Source: Metellina segmentata (lineage: Eukaryota > Arthropoda > Arachnida > Araneae > Tetragnathidae). From it: 64,000 bases of DNA. A model generated the notes under the pieces. The model was not told the DNA's origin. It worked only from the letters and a program-made list of their open reading frames with translations, and did no database searches. Each line of letters opens with the position of its first letter. Position 1 is the stretch's first letter. Positions 34,401 through 46,400 of the stretch are shown piece after piece. The DNA lies in NCBI GenBank assembly GCA_947359465.1, contig OX375873.1, forward strand, positions 89,859,978 through 89,923,977. Direction: 5' to 3'. A program made the translations under genes and the position numbers.

Positions 34401-37400
34401 AAAGATTGTTAAAGGTCTGGTCAACACTACTTCATTCCCTATCAACTTATCGATTCGCCAACCTGTTTTTGTGTCGTCTGCTTATGAGAAGCATGGATTT
34501 GTTGAATACAAATCATATTTAATGAGGAAAGGGTGATATGCATGCTACATTTAGTGGAACTGGCATTAATGCATCCATAGTAAGTGAGGCATTTTTATTG
34601 GTTCAAGAAGCCACCGTTGGAATGAACAAAAAAAAAAAAAAGGGAAGGAACTCACTGTTGACGCTGCTGTTGTTATTGGGTGTGTCCGGCCTCAAGAAGG
34701 TGTGTCCTTGGGTAGTTGCAGATAGGGCTGGGGAACTGCCACCGTAACTGAAAGAAAGAAAATTAATTACCTCTAAGCATAAAACGAGAAAACGTGCCAA
34801 CTAAATGAAATATTTACAAAATAAGCCATGTAATGAGAATAATTCGACTTCTGGAAATAAACCAATAGCAACAATCGTATAAGCTCCCCTTCGGGCTTGA
34901 TCTCGGACCATCGTCAATAGCCCGTTGTGTTGCTACAGTGCGACGTTAATTAAATACCCAGCTGTTATAAGCTCTAAGAGATGCATCCTCTTGGTATACA
35001 GATCAAAATGCTTAAAAATATAAAAGCTATTTTTATTACTCTTTCGATTTGTCAACTTTCCTTTTTCAGCTTTCCAGCTTTGAAAACCCGAAGTGAGCTT
35101 TTATACTTATTGGTTTATTTTTATGGTCGGTAGCTTTTATATTTATCCTTATTTCATGCCAGACTTGGAAACGACTTATACAATTTTGCGTCAGAAATAA
35201 TTTCTATCCGATGTAATTGCAAGGAAAAGGAGTCTGAATGTTTGCACATTTTTTTAAATGTATTAAATATTCGACTCGAGATATTGGAAAGTTGAAGAGC
35301 ACAAAGCAAGGTTGGGGGATATTTGTTTGTCTTTATAACAAAAAAAAGCTTGTTTCTGAAAGCTGATCTGAAAGTTGACCATAAATGTGAACTAAGAAAT
35401 TTATAGCGTGTCTTGGTTTTATCTATTTTCTGGAACGATTGCAGGCACCAGAAGAATTTTTGTAAATGCATAAGCTTTATTCATTTATTCAAATATTTTA
35501 AGCCATTAAAAAAACTATAATCAAATTTTAATCCCTTTAAATTGCATTTCCTCGATTTTTTTTATGAAAAGCAAATATGGCCACGAGGGGAAAAAATGTA
35601 TTCTCTAATCTGATTCGAAGCACATTTAGAACATTCTTGAGCATTCCGAACATTAACATACAGAGCACACAGAGCCAGATCCTCAGAGCATTAAGAAACA
35701 TTTTAAAATCTAATCCCTACAACACCTAAAATGCAAGATTCTAAAAAGAGCGTAAAAATTGCTTTCGTCAGAACAAAGCACTGCATAATGCAATGGCCAA
35801 GCAATTAAATGTGGGAGATTTATTTTTGGATTTCGCGCCATTTTTTTACTCTTTTGTGTGTTGCACTACGACATTTTTTATTCTTTCTCCCCGTTTGACC
35901 TTTGCCGGTCCCCTTTTAAAATGCACAGCGCGTTTTCCCGCGTTGTGTACACATGAGCATGTTCCCGGAGCATGATAGTTCACCTTAACCCTGTGTCTAC
36001 ATTTCCAATATACAGAGAGAATTTATTATGTTCGCCTACGATTGCAGTGATTTATGATAAAGGAAACATTCAATTCCGAAACCGGTTCAGTCTTTCTACT
36101 GTAAAAGAGAAGATGCGGAACCCTGCTGGGACTGGCATCATTCCTGAAATATTTCGTGGAGAACACGGAATATTTTTCTTTTCTTTATTCACCACTTTAA
36201 CATTTAAAATATGTTTTACGATAAAGTATTTCTTTCCAAGAGAACTCCATAAAGCCCTACAGAATATAACGCTTTTGATATTTCAGTTAAACTAACTAGT
36301 AGATTCAAAAACAAGACAGTTGCCGCAATCTGCATTTTAATAGTCTTAAAATAGTGATTGGAGATAATATCTTCAATGTCAGGACAAAAAGGGTTAAGTC
36401 TGTTTTTTGATGGGTTCACAGGGCGTCCACAACAGTTCATCTTATAATTTAATAATAATATAATATTCTTAAAATAAAAACTAAATGAATCTACGAATCT
36501 AAATTCCAATGTCATGGTATGCTTCTTTATCTACCAGAATAATTGTAAGAAAGAGTGAAACATTATTCAAGTTAAGATTCTGAGAAGTAGCCATTTTGAC
36601 TAAGTCCTTTTGCGCTGACGTGGAAGATATAAGCTATTCAGAACATCGAAGATAATTATAATTTTTTTCATATGCAGCTTCTTATACTTAATATTCGAAT
36701 GGCTTAAATGAGTATTAATTTATATTCGTTTGGCTAAATAAGTTATTTTAAATAGCTCCATCATCGTTTTTACAGGTTTATTTATCAGACTAACCTTTGA
36801 TTCATTCGAAAGTAAAATATTTTTGAAAGATAAGTTATAAGTCAATTTTGTAGAATTATAATTTTCTATATTTTCAAACTGAATGTAAAATTAGGGAATA
36901 CGTAAAAACAAAAAGAAAATTTTGATACTGAACCATGTATTTTAATAGCTTTCATTCCCACACATTCGTTAAAAAACCTTCACGATGAAAGAGTATGGAT
37001 GAATGAAATTAAAGTTAGTAGTAGAACAATTATTTTCGTGTTATTTTATATGTTTTAGAATTCATATTTCAAGATCAACTCATGCTCTTGGCGAAAAGCT
37101 GCACCCTCCTGTGGGTTCCAACACACGTTGACATTCTAGGAAATGAAGCTGCAATTTAATTTACAAAAGTAAGCCAGAGAATTAAACTCTGAACAAGCTC
37201 TAGTAACTCTTACTTGCGTCATTTCACGGTTATGTGCATAGATGGGCTTCGGTGCCGCAGCGGCGCCGTACGTTGAAAAATCGGATGTGCGCACTGGCCT
37301 TAAGAGGTCAGTGTTCGGACATTAGAAATAAACAAAAAAAATTTGGTTGGTGAGAAGGGCCAGCTTGTTGAAGCTTGCCCATGAGTGGCCAATATCTCAG

Positions 37401-40400
37401 GAATGGCCTTGAACGCAAGGAAACCTAAGACATCAAAGAAGGGGGGGGGGTGATTTTAAGCATTACATATATTTGTGACGGATGCAATACAATACACTGA
37501 GAACTAAACCTTCCCGACATAACGTCTCCCCCAAGGTCATTCGAAGTATCGTATACCCGGGCATTTCACGTTCGGGAGGGGACCGTTTCCAACCGCCTCG
37601 GAAGCACTCTCCTCACCTGCAAGTTGATTTGCGGACGATCCCTCGTGGGTGGAGAGAGGCGATGCGAAGGTAGAGGGAGGCGAAAGAAAAACAGCGAAAA
37701 CAAAAAGGACAAGATAAATGAGTGATGCCGAGCGATAAGCAGATCCGTGGGGCGTCCGAAAAACGTTTTGGCTTTAAACGAAAACACAGCGGGGAAGTAT
37801 AGAAACACAACGCACACACACAGAAGAAACGTTTTCCTCTTTAAACTCCGTCTCTTACTCAATTTCTGCGTCTTTCTTTTTTCTTCTTTCCTTCGCTGTT
37901 TCTTGCCCGACTCGATCCGGAATGGGATATCGCGCAGTGTGAGCCCAGAAAGGCAATACGACAGATAGAATTGCGGTCACGTGCACTTGTTATTCCACGG
38001 TCGGTCCCCCGTTAAAATAAAAAGTAATACAATAAATTGAAAAAATTGGACCGACTCTCCGGGCAAAAGCTCCCTTTGTATGTGATTGGAGAGCACAATG
38101 GGTGGCAGTTGAGCCGAATTGAGCCACGTGTCGTTTGGGTCGTAATAGGGTTCTGTGAAGACGTATTGGCTATTTTTGTGTGTTCTTATCGCGTGTGAGC
38201 ACAGTTGGGGTTTGAATTTTCTGTAAACGAACTATCCCAAGTCGGAATGGAAACCCGTCGTGGCTCTGGGCTTGTCAACGATGCTAGGAATCTGCGAGTT
38301 GTAGACGGAGCAAAATTAGAGACGAAAATAATTAATTTCCAGTTTACGGTTAGAATGACTAAATGCTGCACAACTCCATGCTGCCAAACTGCTATTGCTG
38401 CCTTCCATCGGTATCTACAGTTGCGGCAATCTTACAATATGCAGAAGTATGTATTTAGACTTTCTACACACAAAACTAAAAATTAATTTTTTTAAAGTTA
38501 TGACTGGTATTGCAGCCAGAGTGTGAAATATATCCTTCAGTAAAGGAGTGTGTTTGCACTGGGTTTCGTGATTTTAAGGCGATTAATCAAACAATAATAC
38601 GCATTCTTCGAACAAGAAACAAATTATAGAAATTTAAGACTACATTTTCCGTACAAAAAGTAGTGAGTGCACATTTGAACAAAGTTTAACGAGTGCTACA
38701 TTTGAGACTCAATGAATCAGTTTCTAATACATCAATTAGCTAACATATAAATACACTCTATAACAAAAAAAATCGACGCACCAAGAAGGAATCATCCGGT
38801 TGCTTTGAAATTTCGTATGCAAAAATATTTTGACCAAATATGCAAAGGATTAAAATTTGGTGTCCAATGAATGAATAGTGCGATCTCCAGCGCATCGGAA
38901 CTGCGCATCCAGCAGATGTATATAAGGAGTTGTTCTTGAACTGTTGTTAAAAATTTCTGCTGCATTACGATTTAGGATACCTTTCAACGACTGAAAAAAT
39001 GCCTCGCCGCAGGATTCGAGCTCATTACGAGCAACTTTCAGAGTTTGAAAGAGGTCGTACCATTGGATTGAAAGAGGCTGGTTGGGCAAATCGGATAATC
39101 GCTCGTCATGCGAGTCGAAGCGATGCGGCGATTAGAAGATGCTGGCAAGAGTGGGTGGACAATGGCAGATTTCAGCGTCATGATGGTAGCGGTCGACGTA
39201 GGGCCACAACAGATCGCGATGACAGAGTGATTGTCAGATCAGCTGTCACAGCGCCTCATTCATCGCTATCAACCATTAGTCGTGCGACCCACACACGAGT
39301 GTCCACCATGACCATTCACAGACGGCTGAGAGAGCGAAATCTACGCTCGTACCAACCGTTACGCCACCTGTCACTCACGCCAGCACACTGTCGAGCCAGA
39401 TTATAGTGGTGTTTGGCTCGATCAGGCTGGAATGATGCTGACTGGGGACGTATAGTCTTTAGCGACGAATCCCGCTTCCAACTGTGTCCTGACGATCATC
39501 GAAGACGTGTCTGGAGACGCCCAGGGCAGCGTGCCGATCCTATTTTCACTATTGCACGCCACACGGGCCCTCAACAAGGAGATATGGTTTGGAGTGCTAT
39601 TTCCCTTGCTAGCCGGACCCCTTTGGTCGTCATTAGAGGTACACTTACTGCACAGCGGTACGTTGACGACATTCTGAGACCTGTTTTGCTACCGTTACTT
39701 TCGCAGTACCCTGGGCTTATTTTTCAGCAAGATAATGTCAGACCACATACGGCACGTGTTGCTATGAACTGTCTTCAAGCTTGTCAAACACTTCCTTGGA
39801 CAGCCAGATCACCAGATCTCTCTCCCATCGAGCATGTCTGGGATATGATGGGAAGGCGACTGCATCCGATAGGGAATGTTGATGACGTAGTCTGACAATT
39901 GGAGCAAATTTGGCAAGAAGTACCGCAGGAGACCGTCCGAGAGCTTTATCGGTCTATGCCACGCCGTGTGACAGCTTGCATCCAGGCTAGAGGCGGGTCA
40001 ACACCTTATTGAGCTCGTTACTGTAACTCTGAAATAAATCATTCAATTGTTCTGAAATTTTAATCATTTTCTATTCTGTACATAATTTTCCTATCCACCA
40101 ATTTTTCTCTCCATCGGACAACTCTTTCTTGGTGCGTCGATTTTTTTGTTATAGAGTGTATTATGTGTGTGTGGGCCATCATTTTTTGATGAAACTAAGT
40201 AGGTTTTGATGCTTTGGGTTTTTTATGGAGCAAGGGCCATACAGAAATACACTCAGGGAGAAATCAAACTATCAATGTTCATGTTTACATTTTTTGAAGA
40301 TTCTCTCAATAGCAATGCTCAGTCTACTTCTACTTCACGTCTATGGGCAAACTCTCGGCAATCCCTGTAAACACTAGGCCTTTTTATTTTTAAATGTCAG

Positions 40401-43400
40401 GATTTTCAGGAAATATTAAGGCTTTTTAATTACTCCAGGCGATTTTGAAAAAAAAAAAAAAAAAAAAACTCCATCAAAATCTGACCAATTTTGTTAATGA
40501 CAAGACATCTCATCTATCGAAATTTCGTTTTTTTGAAGATGACGGGATCAAGATCTGGTCAATTTCCTTCAATCAACGAGATATTTCGTCCATCAAGAAT
40601 TGACCGATTTTCCTGATGAAGAGATCAAAATCTAGTTGGTAATCCTTCGAACGACGAGATATCTCGTCATCAAGATGCTGTAGGTTTTTTTTGGATGATG
40701 ACCTGATTAAGATCCCGTCAGTTTTGTTCTAATGAAGAGATATCCCCAATCAAATTCTGGTCAGCTTCACTCAAGACGAGACGCTTCATCGAGACAACCG
40801 CCAGGAGGGTCGAGGCCCCTTAAAAGCAAAAACGAGGCCTCGTCGCATTTGAAGTCCTATGTGGCCCTTCCTCCCCACGGACGAATAAAAAAGAAACGAC
40901 CGCGAAACATCGAAACGTTGTTACCCCCAATTACCACCGATGGTTTCATTACTTCCACCGCGAGGCTGGATCGCTCATCCCTGTATCAAAGCAAGGGAAA
41001 AAAAGAATCAAAGCAGTAGATAAAGAACCTAAAACACACACGGTTACCGAGCGTGGAAGCAAAGTGGAAAAAAAAGGGGAGTGGCGGAGAGCGAGAAGTA
41101 AAAAGAGACAGTTGTGTCTGCGAGACCGATAAGTGCACAGGTGATTGTATCCAGAGAGAAGTCGGCCAGAACAGGTAAGAGTCAGAGCGTGATGTTTAAC
41201 AAGAGTTAGATGGATGACGCTTAAAGTGAAAAGGTTGGATGGGTGTGGCGGGCTATTCTGGCGGAGGGGCCGTCTCCTCGAAATGTTCGAAGGGTGCACG
41301 AGGTGGATTCGTTCCCCCTGGAGAGAGGTCTGTTTTCTGAATGTTCCTGTAATTGGTTTCAACAGCCGTGTCAACACGCTTATTCAATCTATCAGTTTTT
41401 GATTCATAAATACATCAGGCTGCGACGACCTGTGCTATTGGAGACACGGCGCTCTGAAATGCTGAGTGGTTGGGGGGGGGGGTTTCGACGGTTTTGGAAG
41501 ATTTCTGCTATTGAAGGCACTTCCCGAAGTGTTCCGAATTTTAAAAAATAAATGCCAGAAATAGCTGAATTTAGTTTTGTCGAACTCATTAGTAGAAAAA
41601 CGGAATGGTCAAAAATACCCACGTACAAAATGCTATTTAGCATGACAGAGAATCGACCAATACCAATAATTCGATTGGTTGCTGACACAAGCAAAGAACC
41701 TATGAAGATGCTGAGTGGCTCTTCGATTAGGAAGGGATGGGGTGGTTTTTATAGCGCAAGAGTCATATTTGAAAATACTGCACAGACTCAAGCCGTACAA
41801 TATCAAGTAATAGACATACACACAAGGAAAGTTTTACAGACACAAAGAGGCAAATACACCCATTGAGGAATTGAACTTGCACCGCCTACAACTAATAGAT
41901 TGTTAGCGCTGTTGGCATATCCCTTGATACACGGTGGCCCCAGGAAGGGATGGTACACGACTACTTATCAAGACGGAATTGACGAAACTTAGACCCTAAT
42001 AGGAAAGAATTGAAGAAACTAGGACCCTGTTACGAAAACTAATTGGAAGGAACTGAAAAAAAGTAGGATCCTATTAGTAAAGCTAAGCCGATTAGCGTCA
42101 CCAGGTTGGTTAGTTCCGGAGAACTTTAGTTCTAACTAGATTAATAAATTCTGGAAGATCCGAATGTCTTCCTGAAGATCTTGGCAAAGTTTACCTGCAA
42201 TTACTTGTTACCTTAAAGAAACCAGGAAACTTTTCAAGCAGTCAGCCTTGACAGTGAGAAGTGCGAGAATCGAACTAAGTACATCGGTTTGCTACTCACC
42301 AAACGTTCAGAAACAACTTCAACCATTCGGCTTAGGGAGGGTTAGCACAGTATTTTGGGGCAAAACAGGGAAATTCGATCACAATCAGGTTTTTCTTTCG
42401 GCTCCTTCATGACAATTAATACTCTCGTCCGGCCTCGCAGCAGAAAGAGTAACAAGCGTTCGGTAGAACAACGATCTATGTCACATCATTAATTTCACAG
42501 GAGTAAGTTTTTATAGAAATTATTTCTTGATTCTCCTGTACTTATCAGAAATATTACTCTTCGTAATATTGCTGATGTCAATGTTACATTACGGCTATTG
42601 ACGTCACATGGAGAAAGCTTCGCCGTTTATCATCCTTCCGTGGCCACGAAATCTATCCAAATGCAAAGGAAAGAATCAGGGAGTCTCCAAATCACAACAA
42701 TCGTGAAGTTTCCGCAACCATCGTAAAGGTAATATTAAGAGACAGGTGTATCCACGTGTACCGTTGTTCCACAGCCAAGTATAAGAATTGTTAATATTAA
42801 ATGCTGACCTACGCATATAATCTAAGAGTTTCCACAGAATTAATATTGTCAATTAAACTGTTCATTATTCCATTAAATTCTCGGGACTGAGTCTGGTTGA
42901 AAGAGCAACGGATTGGCAGTCGGAGGATTGCAAGTTCGAATCCTACCAAAGACCGTCGTGTACAAATGGGGCTGGTGCACGTTAAATCGGTTGTGGCCCT
43001 CAAATGTCCTCACGTTGGAGAGGTGTGGAAGTTTAGAGAGTGGGGTGGCTGCTCGAGTGTTACCTTGTCATCTGTCCGAGGTTTAAAATTACGTGGTATT
43101 ATCCTCGGCTCTTTCCCTTCAGGTTTCATCCCGAACCGTCACCATCTTTCCCTTCGGGTGTTGCTCCAGTACGACGTTAATTAAAATACCATACCATATC
43201 CGGACCGTCGCCAATAGCTCGTTGTGTGGCTTTAGTGCGACGTTAATTAAATTACCTACCTACTTTGATCAAGAAATGTGGTTATATAATCATTACGTGT
43301 GTTTTGTGGAGTAAAAGCCGCACTACTCTTCTCGGAAATCTAATGATGCTTAGAGGCTTAAGTGAGATTTACACTTGTACGTCAATCCGAATTAGCTTCT

Positions 43401-46400
43401 TTGATCAGGATACGTCGAACCAATAATCAACTACAACGGAAATGATTGACAGGGTCCATGATTCCCATTTCTCATTGGTTATAAGGATCCAGGTACCAAC
43501 AGCGGATTCGAAATGCAGTACCAGTGTAAACGAGCCTGTAACATACCTTCGCAAAGAGAATATTCCGTTGACGCCCCAAGAAGGATAAAAAGAAAGCTAG
43601 AAAAAAGCACTCACGCTGATTAACTTTGTATCATTGTAACATTTTCATGCCGTAAAAACCCTCAGCGCTCGAAAATGAGTATGCAAATGGAATTACGCGC
43701 TCACCACAAGCCCAAAGGTTGCGTCCTTGAACCTCGAATAAGTTCTCCGAGCAACAACCTGTTGGCCACCCCGCGCAATGAGGGAAGCGCCCCGCGATGC
43801 GAGGGATGAGGTCTCAGACGCTGCTTGTCAGTGCTTTCCATCGGAAGTCTTAACAACGACCCCCTTCCTCCCACTCGGCGGCGAGCTTTCGGCCCGCAAA
43901 TAAGACAAAAGGGTTGTTAGCCGTGCAATTTCGCCAATCGACTCGCCAAGAGGGCACGAAAACGGGCTCAACCACAATAATGCTGCGATAATCCGTCCGC
44001 ACTCCTAAACGGAACACTCTTTCTTCCCTGGGTTTATTTCTATGTTACATCAGTTAAGCTTTCGTTGTCTGTGTGTATGTCCATTGCTTGATGTTGTCTA
44101 TTTTGAGCTTGGCGCAGCTTAGCTGAATATGGCCCCTCACCATAAAATCCAAAACTAACCTACACGAAATGAACAACCACGTTATAATACCATCGAAGTT
44201 GAGGATAAACATTAGATGGGAGAGACGAAGGGGTTGAAGCTCTTAGTTTGATTTTCGAGTATATCTATTTCTGGAACCCCGAATCACGTGTTTCCTTTTA
44301 AAAATCAAATTTGGAATATTGTTAAAAAATAGAACAGATGAATCTGAAAAATCGTTTGAAAAGACGAATTTAAATCTTTAATCAAATAATCAACTTTGAA
44401 TGCAATTTCGATTAGGTATTTATAGCATAAATAGCATTCACATTAATTTAATTTTTCTTTTCTCAAACCTTGAAACACTAAGTCAACTATTTCAATGTAT
44501 ACGTTTTTTTAGCATTTCTACACCAGAATGTAATAATCTTTATATATAGACTGGAAAGAGTCTCTCTCACCATTAAAGTCGTCTTTTTTCTTGCATAAAG
44601 GTTGTATTTTTTCTTGAGAAACTCAGCGATTAGAATTTTTCCCTCTTTGTTTCCTCGCAACTTTTTTGACTTTGTATTTCACTTTGTAGGTCAACGCAAT
44701 TACTCTGCTCTTTGTTGAAATCATCTACTTATAAGTAATATCGATAATGAATGAATTGAAATCTGTGAGTGTTTTTCCGGTTTTGCTAATACACGAGTAG
44801 CTTATCAGTAAACGTATCTTAAGTGTTTAATATTGAAACATCGGAAGCCTTCATTCTTTTCTAACCAAGCCACTATAAAATTTGTTTCCCAAGAGAAAAG
44901 AGACGGCTGAAACTCATTCGATAACCCCCTGGAACCCTGCGCCATTGGATGTCATGATCTAATCATAATCAAAGAGCCTGTTAAAGCCTTTTGTTTTAAT
45001 TCTTGAAAATTTAAATGTCTATCCCACATTTTAGTTCTTATCAACTGCTTACCAGCACTAGCTAATGAAAAACAGTGTAAGACGCATTGATTTTCTGGTG
45101 CTACGCTACCTTTCTCGGAGATTTGAGACACTGTAGACTATTAGTAGAATATATTTACCACATAGAACCATAAAAATGTCAATACATTTATTCAATATTT
45201 TTAACGTGGTGATTGCTTTACTCAGATTCTTTGTCAATTTTTCGAATTTACTGAACTGGTTACTTATAATCAACGAAAAAGAATGGAAGATAAACTTCAT
45301 AGAAAAGTATGGATAGCTTTGGAACCAGATATAAACCAAAGTAGATAGAGTAAAATGAAGATTTTTTTCAAGAAAGAAGCTGATTTGCTTTTCATTCTGT
45401 CAGTAAAAGGTTTTCCTTGCGTATGGTCATTTACTAGACATTATTTGCTGCAGGTTGGCAAAATGTGACAATTGCGTCATGGAAACAAGATCGAACATGT
45501 ACTAACCTGCCTTAATCGTATCATTGACATCGAATTTATGTACTAATATTCATAAATCTTACTCTTCTTCAAACAAACGTATCCTTTTAAGAGGAGGTAC
45601 TGTAGAGTAGTTGGAAGGTTGCTAGTTTAAAATTAGGTTCAGCCAAAGACCGTCGTGTTCGTGGGAGCTGGTGCACTTTAAATCTGTCGTGACCACAAAT
45701 GTCCTCATGTTGGCGTGGTGTGAAATTTTAGAGAGTGGGGTTTCAGCTCAGGTGTTGTTCTCGTCATCTCACTATGGTCGAAAATTACGAGGCGTCTTCC
45801 TTGGATCTTTCCCTTCGGAATTGATCCCGGACTTTCGCCAATAGCCCGTTCTGTGGCTTCAGTGCGATGCTAATTAACTATCTGTGGGACGACTCGTAAA
45901 TCCCTGAAATTACAAGATGCATAAATATTCTCTTATTTGATAAAGTATCCACGAGCGTTCCAGATAGGCGATGAAACAGAAAATAATTTACTAAATTCAC
46001 CGAAAAACTAATTAAATTTTGTAACATAAAATATACACACAAAACATGACAGGTCTATTTAAGTTAGTTTGCTTCAATGAGTTAACCATTCTTTGCTTTA
46101 AGCGCAATTGTTGATATCATTTACTATATGATTGTGTTCTCGTGTCGGATAAGTATAGTTTGCGTTTTTGCATTGATATCTTAAAATTTTCCTCGAAAAA
46201 TTAAGAATCGTTTGCAGTTTTTATTTTTGTTTTTATTATTTAGACGCCGGTTGTGGCAACATTGGAAAATATATCTTCAGAATTTGTGTCCTTGTTATCG
46301 TTCAACTGTTCGTGTTAAAAATTCTTTGATTGTAGCTGTATACCGATTTGCATGCCGCAGAGCGTATTTTGTACGGTTGCATGGAATCATTGTTTCTGTG

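Noticed and set aside
40949..41377. 142-residue minus ORF and overlapping plus ORFs
   Set aside because: Frames are open on both strands in a CpG-rich stretch; no domain, no splice signals that fit a neighbouring exon.
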